A stretch of DNA of 64,000 nt from UBA1876 sp003446665 (GCA_040616305.1 CP159918.1:930001-994000), one strand, 5' to 3'; positions 51,789 through 60,941 are shown, numbered from the stretch's first letter. The notes: generated by a model from the letters alone, not told the origin. Made by a program: numbers and translations.

Positions 51789-53276
51789 TGTCAACGGACA
51801 GGGAAAATGTCATGGGTAAAGGGCCTATATGGGACAGGGAAAATGTCACCCCTCCTTCGCTGCCGTAGTAATTGGGTGAGTCTGTTCCCTGGGGTTTGGC
51901 TTATTGCCGTTCCACCTCCTCCATGGATGGTCGAGAGCGGGTTTTACAGGAACTTTCTCCTTTGTGATCTTTTCAGTTTCATTTGGTGTATCCTTCAAAC
52001 AGGCCTTCCTGTCGTAAGAGTCCTTCGGGGCGTCACCAAGGAAGTGGATCACGCCGTCGTGCAGCGCGACTTCGGATCCATCCAGAAGGGTCAAGACTTC
52101 GACAGCAGCCCCCCGCCTGAGGAGCTTCTGTCGGAGCTTTTTATCCAGGAGCAACAGTTTCCTTCCCTTCCAGGAGATGGTGGAATCTCCCGAGGCCTTG
52201 CGGAACGTTCGTTTGCAGAGGATATAGGGCAGGTCATCCGGTGAAGGAGCCGGCAGGAAGGCCGATTCCACCCTTTCCGGCTCCACGGCGAAGCGTTCAT
52301 TGTGTTTTTCGGGGTATGTGGCGAGGAAGGCATTGGCCTCCTCCATGGAAGAGATGCCAGCCAGTCGCATGTCGACGACGAGCCGGTGCTGCAGAGTTCC
52401 CCAGAGGCGTTCCACCCGTCCTTTTGCCTGAGCGGAAGAGGCCTTCAGAGGCTGGGTACCCAGGATATCCAGGGCCTTGCCGAACTGTGTGAGCGCCACG
52501 GTACAGCCATTGAGCTCCTCCTCGGCGGAAAGCTTTCCCGACCTGGGAGAGAAAAAGATCGTATGAGCGTCGGAATAGATGATCCCCGGGACACCATATT
52601 TTCGTATCATGCGGTCGAGGACGTGGAAATAGCCGAAGAGGCACTCCGTCGGTTCCAGCCACAGGGCGAGGATCTTCCCCGTGGCGTCATCGATCACACC
52701 GTGCAGGGCGAGCATGGAGCCGTTACAGAGCCAGTCGAAGAAAGACGCGTCGATCTGGACCATCTCTCCAAGCTGCCTCTTCCTCTTTCTGCGGCGGTGT
52801 TTTTTCGGCCCCTTGTGAGTGAAAGGGTTTTTGAACCCTCGTTCCTTCAGGATCCGTGCGATCGTCTTTGCCGAAAGGTGAATGCCCTTTTCCTCAAGAA
52901 GCAATTCCGACATGTGGCTTGAGCTGGCTCCTTCCCACCGGGTCATCGCCTGTCGCGCGACAAAGTCCCGAATATGTTCCGCCACGTAGTTTGGCGGCTT
53001 GCCGCCTGTATTGCCGTGCACGAGCGACTCGAGTCCCAGTTTCCTGAACCTGGACTTGACCCGCTGGGTCTGCCGTACAGACAGGTTCAAATTCGACGCC
53101 GCCTCATGGTTGGATATGCTTCCTCCACACAGACGTTCTAACACACAGAGCTTCCGCGCTTGTTTCAAAGACATCTTGAGGTCACCCGCATTCTTCTTCA
53201 TGTCCAGTATTGTGACGCATGGGGGTGACATTTTCCCTGTCCCCTTAAAGGGTGACATTATCGCTGTCCGGTCACA
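51789..53276 (-). mobile_element. IS1202/ISNCY-type insertion sequence
   Basis: About 1488 bp. Outer ends match as TGTCAACGGACAG and (inverted) TGTGACCGGACAG. Each end carries two copies of the motif GGACAGGGAAAATGTCA: 51796-51812 and 51832-51848 on the left, 53226-53242 and 53253-53269 inverted on the right. It is flanked by a direct repeat TTTAGGTAAATCCGCC(T) at 51773-51789 and 53277-53293. Long target duplications of this size are known for the IS1202 group. One intact transposase gene. Confidence 0.88.
51846..53174 (-). CDS. IS1202/ISNCY-type DDE transposase
   Basis: About 442 residues. N-terminal helix-turn-helix domains (SNHEAASNLNLSVRQTQRVKSRFRKLG) precede an rve-type integrase core with Asp in MVQIDASFFDWL and IIYSDAHTIFF and Glu in AKGRVERLWGTLQ. 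The ATG at 53174 (MSLKQARK) is chosen because GGGTGA precedes it; ATGs at 53201 and 53258 are in frame but lie in the IS end repeats. It is full length and intact. Confidence 0.92.
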   Translation of the reverse strand: MSLKQARKLCVLERLCGGSISNHEAASNLNLSVRQTQRVKSRFRKLGLESLVHGNTGGKPPNYVAEHIRDFVARQAMTRWEGASSSHMSELLLEEKGIHLSAKTIARILKERGFKNPFTHKGPKKHRRRKRKRQLGEMVQIDASFFDWLCNGSMLALHGVIDDATGKILALWLEPTECLFGYFHVLDRMIRKYGVPGIIYSDAHTIFFSPRSGKLSAEEELNGCTVALTQFGKALDILGTQPLKASSAQAKGRVERLWGTLQHRLVVDMRLAGISSMEEANAFLATYPEKHNERFAVEPERVESAFLPAPSPDDLPYILCKRTFRKASGDSTISWKGRKLLLLDKKLRQKLLRRGAAVEVLTLLDGSEVALHDGVIHFLGDAPKDSYDRKACLKDTPNETEKITKEKVPVKPALDHPWRRWNGNKPNPREQTHPITTAAKEG

Positions 53277-53292
53277 TTTAGGTAAATCCGCC

Positions 53293-53321
53293 TTGACAAG
53301 GTTCTTTTACGAATCTAGAAT
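53293..53321 (+). promoter_or_regulatory. Strong promoter of the nine-tRNA operon
   Basis: Consensus -35 TTGACA (53293-53298), 17-base spacer, -10 TAGAAT (53316-53321). The first T of the -35 is the last base of the IS target duplication, so the IS replaced everything upstream of the -35 box except 16 duplicated bases. Confidence 0.85.
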
Positions 53322-53341
53322 TGTCGCCGTCACTTGCAGAA

Positions 53342-53416
53342 GGGGCTGTAGCGCAGAGGGAGCGCGCTTCCTTCGCACGGAAGAGGCCGGGGGTTCGAGT
53401 CCCCCCAGCTCCACCA
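53342..53416 (+). tRNA. tRNA-Ala(CGC)
   Basis: Acceptor GGGGCTG/CAGCTCC, anticodon stem CTTCC/GGAAG with loop TTCGCAC (anticodon CGC), T-loop TTCGAGT, CCA encoded. First tRNA of the cluster. Confidence 0.95.
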
Positions 53417-53420
53417 ATTT

Positions 53421-53446
53421 CCCCGGTTGTCGCGGGGGGCTTTTTT
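53421..53446 (+). terminator. Possible partial terminator inside the tRNA cluster
   Basis: CCCCG ... CGGGG with a short loop is followed closely by TTTTTT between tRNA-Ala and tRNA-Pro. It could lower transcription of the eight downstream tRNAs relative to tRNA-Ala. A processing hairpin is the alternative. Confidence 0.4.
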
Positions 53447-53457
53447 ATATAGAATAT

Positions 53458-53535
53458 CGGGGCGTAGCGCAGTCTGGTTAGCGCACCTGCTTTGGGAGCA
53501 GGGGGTCGAAGGTTCGAATCCTTTCGCCCCGACCA
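53458..53535 (+). tRNA. tRNA-Pro(TGG)
   Basis: Acceptor CGGGGCG/CGCCCCG, anticodon stem CCTGC/GCAGG with loop TTTGGGA (anticodon TGG), CCA encoded. Confidence 0.96.
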
Positions 53536-53557
53536 AAGAAAAGATATGCAAGAAAAA

Positions 53558-53633
53558 GCGGGAATAGCTCAGTTGGCAGAGCGACGGCCTTCCAAGCCGT
53601 AGGTCGCGGGTTCGAATCCCGTTTCCCGCTCCA
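53558..53633 (+). tRNA. tRNA-Gly(TCC)
   Basis: Acceptor GCGGGAA/TTCCCGC, anticodon stem ACGGC/GCCGT with loop CTTCCAA (anticodon TCC), CCA encoded. Confidence 0.96.
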
Positions 53634-53645
53634 TTAATCTTAAGT

Positions 53646-53722
<77 letters not shown>

Positions 53723-53765
53723 GATGATACCAAGTCCGCATGGAAAGGGCCGTTTTAGTTTAGAT

Positions 53766-53843
53766 GGTGGGCGTAGCTCAACTGGTCAGAGCGCTGGACT
53801 GTGGCTCCAGAGGCTGGGGGTTCAAGTCCCCTCGCTCACCCCA
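53766..53843 (+). tRNA. tRNA-His(GTG)
   Basis: Anticodon stem CTGGA/TCCAG with loop CTGTGGC (anticodon GTG). The acceptor GTGGGCG pairs with CGCTCAC, and an encoded extra 5' G (position -1, base 53766) faces C73, as expected for tRNA-His. CCA encoded. Confidence 0.95.
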
Positions 53844-53852
53844 TTTTTTATC

Positions 53853-53928
53853 GCGCCCGTAGCTCAGTGGACAGAGCGGCGGACTTCGGATCCGTTGGTC
53901 GCGGGTTCAAATCCTGCCGGGCGCGCCA
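53853..53928 (+). tRNA. tRNA-Arg(TCG)
   Basis: Acceptor GCGCCCG/CGGGCGC, anticodon stem GCGGA/TCCGT with loop CTTCGGA (anticodon TCG), CCA encoded. Confidence 0.95.
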
Positions 53929-53966
53929 GTTTTACGAAAGATGCTGTAAGCGCAACAGGCGATAGT

Positions 53967-54042
53967 GGGCCATTAGCTCAACTGGCAGAGCACCTGACTC
54001 TTAATCAGGGGGTTACAGGTTCGATTCCTGTATGGCCCACCA
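53967..54042 (+). tRNA. tRNA-Lys(CTT), copy 1
   Basis: Acceptor GGGCCAT/ATGGCCC, anticodon stem CCTGA/TCAGG with loop CTCTTAA (anticodon CTT), CCA encoded. It differs from copy 2 only at the fourth acceptor pair (C-G here). Confidence 0.96.
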
Positions 54043-54078
54043 AAACAGTCCCCTCCGCCTGAAAACAAACAAAAAAGT

Positions 54079-54154
54079 GGGTCATTAGCTCAACTGGCAG
54101 AGCACCTGACTCTTAATCAGGGGGTTACAGGTTCGATTCCTGTATGACCCACCA
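54079..54154 (+). tRNA. tRNA-Lys(CTT), copy 2
   Basis: Acceptor GGGTCAT/ATGACCC; otherwise identical to copy 1. The single difference is a compensated pair (T-A instead of C-G). CCA encoded. Confidence 0.96.
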
Positions 54155-54164
54155 TAGTATTTGG

Positions 54165-54251
54165 GCGAGAGTGGCGGAACTGGCATACGCGCTGGACTTA
54201 GAATCCAGTAGCCGCAAGGCTTTAGGGGTTCGAATCCCCTCTCTCGCACCA
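54165..54251 (+). tRNA. tRNA-Leu(TAG)
   Basis: Long variable arm (class II) containing GCCGCAAGGC. Acceptor GCGAGAG/CTCTCGC, anticodon stem CTGGA/TCCAG with loop CTTAGAA (anticodon TAG), CCA encoded. Last tRNA of the cluster. Confidence 0.96.
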
Positions 54252-54294
54252 GAAATTTACAGGAGCCAGTGCCTGGTCTATTGAACTTTCAAGA

Positions 54295-54330
54295 CCCCCC
54301 GACAAGGAAGTAAGCGGGGGGTATACTTTT
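54295..54330 (+). terminator. Terminator of the tRNA operon
   Basis: CCCCCCG (54295-54301) pairs with CGGGGGG (54315-54321), followed by TATACTTTTAT. The T-run is interrupted, but the stem is very stable. Confidence 0.65.
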
Positions 54331-54352
54331 ATGGAGGAAGGGGCGAAAAGGT

Positions 54353-54380
54353 TTGACCTTTTTGCACCTTATGCTAATAT
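54353..54380 (+). promoter_or_regulatory. Predicted promoter of tig-clpP
   Basis: TTGACC (54353-54358), 16-base spacer, TAATAT (54375-54380) with an extended TGC before it. It is followed by an untranslated leader of about 95 bases. Confidence 0.65.
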
Positions 54381-54481
54381 CTTGAGGTTTGCCGCGAGAA
54401 GTAAACAGGAAGAAACTTTATCCCGGATAAGAGAAAACTTTCCGGGAAAGTAAAAAGAGGCTCGGAGGGAGTTGTCGCGTT

Positions 54482-55882
54482 GTGCGTTCTGAAATAGTGT
54501 CTCAGGAAAAGAACATAGTCAAAATCAAGGTGGAGGTTCCCGAAGGGGAATTCAGGGAAACTATGGAAAAAGCCATTTCCGAGTTGAGACAAAAGGCGGA
54601 AATCAAGGGATTCCGTAAGGGCAAGGTGCCTAAAAACATTCTTGAAATGCGGCTCGGCAAGGATACGATCAGGTCGGAGGCCCTTGAAAAGCTTTTGCCG
54701 AAAACGCTCGACACGCTTATCGAAGAATACGAGCTGGAACTGATAGACACGCCAAAGGTAGACATAGAGACTCTTGAGGAAGACAAACCGGTAGTGATGA
54801 CCGTCACTTTCGAGACCCGGCCCGAAGTAGAACTGGGGGACCCTGCCACTCTCGAGGTGGAAAAAAGAATTGTTGAAATTACCGAGGGCATGGTCGAAGA
54901 AGCCATCGACCAGCTCAGGGAGACTTTTGCCGAAAGAAAACCCGTAGAAGGAAGAACTGCCGGACCCCAGGACATCGTTCATGTACAGTACACGGTAGAA
55001 GTGGATTCTGAGGAAGAAGCCGACGAAAAACAGGAGTCGGTAAAAGCGGATATCGACCTTTCTGCCGATAACGTCAGGGAGGAGTTCCGGGAGGCCTTGC
55101 TTGGGAAGAACGTCGGAGAGACGGTAGTTGTAGAGATACCGAAGGAAATTACCGAGGATGCCGAAAAACCGTCCGAAACCGTACGGTTCAAACTGGAAAT
55201 TCTATCTATGGAGGAAAAACGGCTTCCGGAAATAGGGCCCGAGCTTTATTCCAGGGTTTTTGGCGAGGACGTGAATACCGAAGAAGAATTCAGGGAAAAG
55301 GTTCGCGAGGCCCTTAAATCCAGGTTCGAAGCCGAGAGCTTTGAGGGTTGTCGCCAGGAGGCAATCTCGAAATTGTGCGATGCGTCAAACGTTGAGATCC
55401 CCGACAAGCTCATAGAAAGACAGGTAGAAGAGATCAAAAGGGAAGAAGGACAGCGGATCCAACAGCAGACCGGAAAGTCACGCGAGGAATATTTCAATGA
55501 AATAGGAATAGATATACCGGAGCACGAGAATGAAATACGAAAGCGTGCCGAAAATATAGTCAAACGTTCCCTGGTGCTCCAGAGCTATGCGGAGCGGGAG
55601 AAAATACAGGTGGCGCAGAAGGACCTCATGGAAGAAATAAAGGCCTTGGCTCAGTCCATAGGTGCCGAGACCGAGAAAGTCCAGCAGTTTCTTGCCAGCG
55701 ACAGGGAGAAACTGGAAGAGGTTTTCGGCAGGGTCCGTTACAAAAAGACCATTGACCGCTTGGTGGAATCCGTCAAGGTCAACGAAAAACCTTTCGTAAA
55801 AGAAACCGGGACCGGTGCAGAAGAAGCGAATACCGAAGATGCAAATAACAAAGACGCAAATAACAGGGAGGATGATGCCTGA
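54482..55882 (+). CDS. tig: Trigger factor
   Basis: A 466-residue ribosome-bound chaperone. The N-terminal ribosome-binding domain has the signature GFRKGKVPKNILEMRLG. The middle PPIase (FKBP-like) domain spans about 150-250 and the C-terminal helical arm domain follows. The last 25 residues are a repetitive Asn/Asp/Glu tail (ANTEDANNKDANN). It starts with GTG 54482, with GGAGGGAG upstream; no ATG fits. The stop overlaps the clpP start. Confidence 0.95.
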   Translation: MRSEIVSQEKNIVKIKVEVPEGEFRETMEKAISELRQKAEIKGFRKGKVPKNILEMRLGKDTIRSEALEKLLPKTLDTLIEEYELELIDTPKVDIETLEEDKPVVMTVTFETRPEVELGDPATLEVEKRIVEITEGMVEEAIDQLRETFAERKPVEGRTAGPQDIVHVQYTVEVDSEEEADEKQESVKADIDLSADNVREEFREALLGKNVGETVVVEIPKEITEDAEKPSETVRFKLEILSMEEKRLPEIGPELYSRVFGEDVNTEEEFREKVREALKSRFEAESFEGCRQEAISKLCDASNVEIPDKLIERQVEEIKREEGQRIQQQTGKSREEYFNEIGIDIPEHENEIRKRAENIVKRSLVLQSYAEREKIQVAQKDLMEEIKALAQSIGAETEKVQQFLASDREKLEEVFGRVRYKKTIDRLVESVKVNEKPFVKETGTGAEEANTEDANNKDANNREDDA

Positions 55883-56460
55883 TGCTTGTCCCCATGGTCA
55901 TAGAGCAGACCGGCAGAGGAGAACGGGCTTACGATATATATAGCCGGCTGCTTAAAGACAGGATAATTTTTATCGGTGAAACCATAGATGATCATCTTGC
56001 CAATCTAGTTGTGGCACAGTTGCTGTTTCTTGAAAGCGAAGATCCTGAAAAGGACGTGAATATTTACATCAACAGTCCGGGTGGGGTGATCACTTCGGGA
56101 CTGGCCATTTATGACACAATGCAGTACATCAAATGTCCTGTGGCGACCATATGTGTAGGTCAGGCTGCGAGCATGGCGGCGGTTCTTCTGGCCGGCGGTA
56201 CCAAAGGTAAAAGGGTAGCTCTCCCCAGCGCCAGGATCATGCTGCACCAGCCTCTGGGAGGCACTCAGGGCCAGGCCACGGATATCCAGATTCACGCCAA
56301 AGAAATCTTGAGACTGAAAGACAGGCTGCACGAGATACTCGTGCAGCATACCGGCCAACCGAGGGATCGGATAGAAAGAGATACCGACAGGGACTTTTTC
56401 ATGTCCGCTGAGGAAGCGGTGGAATACGGTATAGTGGACAAGGTGATAGAGAAACGCTAG
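55882..56460 (+). CDS. clpP: ClpP protease subunit
   Basis: 192 residues. The catalytic triad is Ser97 (GQAASMAA), His122 (MLHQPLGG) and Asp171, matching the family numbering. The N-terminal propeptide is short (MLVPMVIEQTGRGERAYDIYSRLL). It forms the tetradecameric chamber used with ClpX, encoded next. The ATG overlaps the tig stop (TGATG). Confidence 0.97.
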   Translation: MLVPMVIEQTGRGERAYDIYSRLLKDRIIFIGETIDDHLANLVVAQLLFLESEDPEKDVNIYINSPGGVITSGLAIYDTMQYIKCPVATICVGQAASMAAVLLAGGTKGKRVALPSARIMLHQPLGGTQGQATDIQIHAKEILRLKDRLHEILVQHTGQPRDRIERDTDRDFFMSAEEAVEYGIVDKVIEKR

Positions 56461-56590
56461 ACAAGTCCCTTTTGGAATTAAATTGTGAGAAAAGCAAAGG
56501 CGGCAAGGGCCCGAAAAAGCTGAGTCTTTTCCCTGGACCGGAAACCGGGTCCTGTCCGCCCTGAATACCATATATGAAAGGATGTCCTGA

Positions 56591-57934
56591 ATGTCGAAAT
56601 CAGGCGGTGCATTCCGCGATGCAAAATGTTCATTCTGCGGAAAGAGTCACGAGGAAGTCCTGAGGCTGATTGCCGGACCTGGCGTATATATATGCAACGA
56701 ATGCGTCAACCTGTGCAACCTGATTCTCCAGGAACACAAGGAAGAAGAACAAACTTCGGGTTCAGCCGCCATTCAGGTGGCTGGCAAGCCCGATCAGGCG
56801 TTTTCGGATCCTTTGACGGAAGACGACCTGGATTTCCTAGACAACCCTCCACCCAAACCAAAGGAGATCAAGGCCTTTCTCGACCAGTACGTAATCGGTC
56901 AGGACTTTGCGAAAAAGGTCATTTCCGTTGCCGTCTACAACCATTACATGAGGATCACGGAGCAGTTGGAGGCCCGAGAAAAAGGGGACGACGCGGAAAT
57001 GCAAAAGAGCAACATCTTGCTTATAGGGCCGACCGGTTGCGGTAAAACGCTAATTGCAGAAACTTTGGCGAAACAGCTCAAGGTCCCCTTTGCCATCGCC
57101 GATGCGACTACGCTTACAGAAGCGGGATATGTCGGTGAGGATGTGGAAAACATCCTCGTGCGGCTTTTGCAAGCGGCTGATTATGATGTAGAACGAGCCG
57201 AAAAGGGCATCGTCTACATCGACGAGATAGACAAGATCGCCCGCAAATCGGAGTCTACGTCTATAACGAGAGATGTCTCCGGCGAAGGCGTACAGCAGGC
57301 CATGCTGAGAATGATCGAGGGGACGGTGGCCAACGTTCCTCCAAAGGGAGGCAGAAAACATCCCTACCAGGATTTCATCCAGATCAACACGAAGAATATC
57401 CTGTTCATATGCGGAGGAGCCTTTGACGGTCTGGAGAAAATAATCGCCAGGCGCGTGAACAAGAAGACCATAGGATTCGGCGGAAATATCATAGAGGAAG
57501 CCAAACGCCAGAAATCGATCCTCCTGAAAGAAGTCCAGCCGGATGACCTGATGGCTTACGGGTTCATACCTGAGTTCATTGGCAGGCTGCCTGTGATAGC
57601 CTCGCTGGAGGGACTCGGCGAGGACGCTCTTGTCAGGATACTCACAGAACCTAAAAACGCGCTGATAAGGCAGTACAAGAAGGCCTTTTTGATGGAAGGC
57701 GTTGTTTTGGATTTAACGGAGGATGCCCTTAAAGCCATAGCAAAGGTAGCGGCATTGAAGGAAACGGGGGCCAGGGGATTGCGGTCTATTATGGAGTCCA
57801 TAATGCTGGACCTCATGTACGAGATTCCCTCCAAGGCAGAAAACTTGTCCAGGGTTGTTTTGAACGAAGATTTCGTTCTGGGCAGGGGAGAACCCGAAAT
57901 GGAGTTCCTCGAAGATGATGAGGAGGTAGCCTGA
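56591..57934 (+). CDS. clpX: ClpX ATPase subunit
   Basis: A 447-residue AAA+ unfoldase that feeds ClpP. The N-terminal C4 zinc domain has C13, C16, C35 and C38. Walker A is GPTGCGKT (about residue 147), Walker B KGIVYIDEIDKIA, and the ClpP-binding IGF loop is seen as TIGFGG. A 130-base spacer after clpP contains a small hairpin (GGACCGG/CCGGGTCC, 56535-56552) but no T-run. Confidence 0.97.
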   Translation: MSKSGGAFRDAKCSFCGKSHEEVLRLIAGPGVYICNECVNLCNLILQEHKEEEQTSGSAAIQVAGKPDQAFSDPLTEDDLDFLDNPPPKPKEIKAFLDQYVIGQDFAKKVISVAVYNHYMRITEQLEAREKGDDAEMQKSNILLIGPTGCGKTLIAETLAKQLKVPFAIADATTLTEAGYVGEDVENILVRLLQAADYDVERAEKGIVYIDEIDKIARKSESTSITRDVSGEGVQQAMLRMIEGTVANVPPKGGRKHPYQDFIQINTKNILFICGGAFDGLEKIIARRVNKKTIGFGGNIIEEAKRQKSILLKEVQPDDLMAYGFIPEFIGRLPVIASLEGLGEDALVRILTEPKNALIRQYKKAFLMEGVVLDLTEDALKAIAKVAALKETGARGLRSIMESIMLDLMYEIPSKAENLSRVVLNEDFVLGRGEPEMEFLEDDEEVA

Positions 57935-57935
57935 T

Positions 57936-60296
57936 TTGGCGATGTCCAAAAAAGGGGGATCCTCCGGGGTCCTTCCCGTACTTCCCGTGCGAGACCTTGT
58001 GCTTTTTCCGGGAGTGGTGGCGCCACTTTTCGTAGGAAGGCCGGGATCCAGGAGAGCCCTCGAAGAAGCGATCGAACGGGACCGAAAAATTTGCGTAGTG
58101 ACCCAAAAAGACATGACCCAGGACGATCCCGAACCGGATGACTTGTATCAGGTTGGCACGATGGCCATGATAGTTCAGATGGTCAGGCTTCCCGACGGTT
58201 CTACAAAAGTGCTGGTCGAGGGTCTTGAGCGTGCTCGGATCGAGGGAATGTTCCTTGCAGAAGATCATTACGAATGCAGCTATTCCAGGATGGCCTCGGC
58301 GATCGCCGTGGAAGACGAGTTGCTCGAGCCTCTCAAGCGCTCCGTGTCAGCTCAATTTGAACGATACGTGTCACTTCACCCGAGGGTCCCTACCGAGGTG
58401 ATGATGTCGATCAATAATGTGGAGGATCCGGATTTTCTTGCGGACCTGGTCGCTTCGCATCTGCAAATCAAAATAGCCGACAGGCAGGAACTTCTTGAAA
58501 CAGCAGATGTCAAGGTCCGGCTGGAAAAAATACTGAAAATACTCTTGAGAGAAATAGAGATCCTCGAAGTTGAGCAATCGATACACGAACGGGTTCGCCA
58601 GGAGCTTGAAAAAGGGCAAAAGGAATTTTATCTCAAAGAGCAGCTGAAGGTAATTCAGGATGAGTTGGGGCAAGGAGAGGAAACTTCCGAGATAGAAAAG
58701 CTCAAGGAGCAGGTAGAAGAGGCCGACATGCCTTCGGAAGCCAGGGAAAAGGCCCTTCACGAAATCGACCGCCTTTCCAAGATGCCGCCCCTTTCGGCGG
58801 AGGCCACGGTGGTAAGGACTTACATAGACTGGCTCGTCAACCTGCCGTGGAGCAAACGCTCAAAAGATACAGTCGACATCAGGTATGCCGAAAAAGTCCT
58901 GAACGAGGATCATTGGGGACTCGAAGAAGCCAAGGAGAGGATCCTTGAATTTCTGGCCGTCAGGAAACAGGCTGGCAGCAGGACAAAATCGCAAGTGCTC
59001 TGTTTTGTGGGACCCCCGGGGGTCGGCAAGACTTCTTTGGGCCGATCCATAGCGAGGGCACTGGGACGTAATTTCGTCAACATGTCCTTGGGTGGAATTC
59101 GTGACGAGGCGGAGATCAGGGGGCACAGGAGGACCTACATCGGTTCCCTGCCGGGCCGGATAATCCAAAAGATAAAGCAGGCCGGGAAGAAAAACCCCGT
59201 AATGCTTCTCGATGAGGTCGACAAGATCGGAGCCGATTTCAGGGGTGACCCTGCTGCCGCGCTTCTCGAAGTTCTGGATCCGGAGCAAAACAGCTCATTC
59301 ACGGATCATTTCCTGGAGGTCCCCTTCGATCTCAGCGAAGTACTGTTCATAACGACGGCGAACGTTACCCACACGATTCCGAGGGCCCTTTTGGACAGGA
59401 TGGAGATTATCAGGCTTCCCGGCTATGTGGCCGAGGAGAAATACCAGATTGCCAAACGCCACCTGATCCCAAAGGTGCTTGCGGAACATGGCCTTAAAGA
59501 GGATTTCCTCGTTTTTTCTCCCAACGCGGTAAAGAAAATAATCAGGGATTATACGCGTGAGGCCGGAGTTCGCGAGTTGGAGCGACAACTGGCGAGAATC
59601 GCGCGAAAGGTTACTCGCAGACTCGTGGAGGAACAAAATCGCGGGTCAAAAGAGACTGGTCCGATAAAAATCACAGTAAGGGACTTGCGCGAATATCTGG
59701 GAACTCCCAAACATTACGATGCAAGATTGCCCAAAAAACCCCAGCCTGGTGCTGTGATAGGGCTTGCCTGGACGGAGACCGGCGGGGACGTCCTCGTTAT
59801 AGAGTCTGCCACTATGGAGGGCAAGGGTAATGTCGTTTTGACCGGAAACCTTGGGGAGATCATGCAGGAATCGGCCCAGACAGCCCTGGGATATCTCAAG
59901 GCCCATGCCAAAGAACTTGGCCTCGAGGGACTGAAGTGGGACAAAACGGATATTCACGTCCACGTTCCCGAAGGTGCCATTCCAAAGGACGGCCCGTCAG
60001 CCGGGATAGCCCTTGCAACGGTCATGTACTCGGCGCTTTCGGGGAAGGCCGTCAAAAGCAGCCTCGCCATGAGCGGCGAAATAACCCTCAGGGGTGAGGT
60101 CCTTCCAGTGGGAGGTGTCAGGGAGAAGCTTCTTGCCGCGAAACGTCACGGTTTGGAAGAAGTTATATTTCCATCGGAGAACATGGCTGATGTGGAGGAA
60201 ATGCCCCCCTGGGTGACGAAGGGCGTTAGACTGCATTTCACGAGCAATATTCTCGAAGTATTTGGTAAAGCAATGGACAGCGGAAACGATGGCTGA
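57936..60296 (+). CDS. lon: Lon protease
   Basis: 786-residue ATP-dependent LonA. N-terminal LON domain (LPVLPVRDLVLFPGVVAPLFVGR), coiled coil, AAA+ domain with Walker A GPPGVGKTS (about residue 357), and Ser-Lys protease domain with the catalytic Ser in KDGPSAGIAL (about 688) and Lys about 43 residues later. The start TTG 57936 is favoured because AGGAGG lies 9 bases upstream, whereas ATG 57942 would be 15 bases away. Confidence 0.95.
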   Translation: MAMSKKGGSSGVLPVLPVRDLVLFPGVVAPLFVGRPGSRRALEEAIERDRKICVVTQKDMTQDDPEPDDLYQVGTMAMIVQMVRLPDGSTKVLVEGLERARIEGMFLAEDHYECSYSRMASAIAVEDELLEPLKRSVSAQFERYVSLHPRVPTEVMMSINNVEDPDFLADLVASHLQIKIADRQELLETADVKVRLEKILKILLREIEILEVEQSIHERVRQELEKGQKEFYLKEQLKVIQDELGQGEETSEIEKLKEQVEEADMPSEAREKALHEIDRLSKMPPLSAEATVVRTYIDWLVNLPWSKRSKDTVDIRYAEKVLNEDHWGLEEAKERILEFLAVRKQAGSRTKSQVLCFVGPPGVGKTSLGRSIARALGRNFVNMSLGGIRDEAEIRGHRRTYIGSLPGRIIQKIKQAGKKNPVMLLDEVDKIGADFRGDPAAALLEVLDPEQNSSFTDHFLEVPFDLSEVLFITTANVTHTIPRALLDRMEIIRLPGYVAEEKYQIAKRHLIPKVLAEHGLKEDFLVFSPNAVKKIIRDYTREAGVRELERQLARIARKVTRRLVEEQNRGSKETGPIKITVRDLREYLGTPKHYDARLPKKPQPGAVIGLAWTETGGDVLVIESATMEGKGNVVLTGNLGEIMQESAQTALGYLKAHAKELGLEGLKWDKTDIHVHVPEGAIPKDGPSAGIALATVMYSALSGKAVKSSLAMSGEITLRGEVLPVGGVREKLLAAKRHGLEEVIFPSENMADVEEMPPWVTKGVRLHFTSNILEVFGKAMDSGNDG

Positions 60297-60897
60297 AACA
60301 ACCTGGTCCGGAACGCTTGTTGCGACGTCTTATAACATGAGTCAGCTTCCCGAGGGAAGACTGCCCGAAATCGCCTTTGCCGGAAGGTCCAACGTGGGAA
60401 AATCCTCCTTGATAAACGCCCTTCTGGGAAGGCGTATTGCCAAAGTCAGCCGGGAACCTGGGAAGACGCGGAGCATAAATTTTTACGAAGTAAGAGCCAA
60501 GAGACCCTTTCACCTGGTCGATCTTCCGGGTTTTGGTTTTGCGAAAAGGGGCAAAGCGGAACGTTCACAGTGGTCGCACCTGATCGAAGGCTACATAACC
60601 ACGCGTCCCTTCCTGGTGCTCGTGGTCCATCTAGTCGATTTCAGGCACGGTATGCTGGAAAACGACAGGCAGTTGGAGCGCTGGCTTGCCGCAAGCGACG
60701 TTCCAGTTTTAATCGCTTTCACCAAGGCGGACAAGATCCCTGTGACTAAACGCTCCTCTTATTACAGGAAACATCTGGAGAATATTCCCCCGACAGCGGG
60801 AGCTCCGATCTATGTATCCACAGAAAAAAGAATCGGTATACAGGAGCTGCAAAAGGCCCTTGATGAATTCTTGGCCGGATTGGATGAAGACTTATAA
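60289..60897 (+). CDS. engB: Ribosome biogenesis GTPase EngB (YsxC)
   Basis: A 202-residue TrmE-Era class GTPase needed for 50S assembly. G1 is GRSNVGKSS, G3 DLPGFG, and G4 TKAD. The ATG at 60289 overlaps the lon stop; the upstream in-frame extension lies inside lon. The lon-engB order is common in bacteria. Confidence 0.94.
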   Translation: MAETTWSGTLVATSYNMSQLPEGRLPEIAFAGRSNVGKSSLINALLGRRIAKVSREPGKTRSINFYEVRAKRPFHLVDLPGFGFAKRGKAERSQWSHLIEGYITTRPFLVLVVHLVDFRHGMLENDRQLERWLAASDVPVLIAFTKADKIPVTKRSSYYRKHLENIPPTAGAPIYVSTEKRIGIQELQKALDEFLAGLDEDL

Positions 60898-60941
60898 AAG
60901 ATTGGGACAGGAAATTACAGGATTTCAAGGAGGACGTGCAA

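Noticed and set aside
53427..53455. An internal promoter (TTGTCG, 17 bases, TAGAAT) before tRNA-Pro
   Set aside because: The -10 box would end only two bases before the mature tRNA 5' end, so a transcript starting there could not contain the full tRNA.
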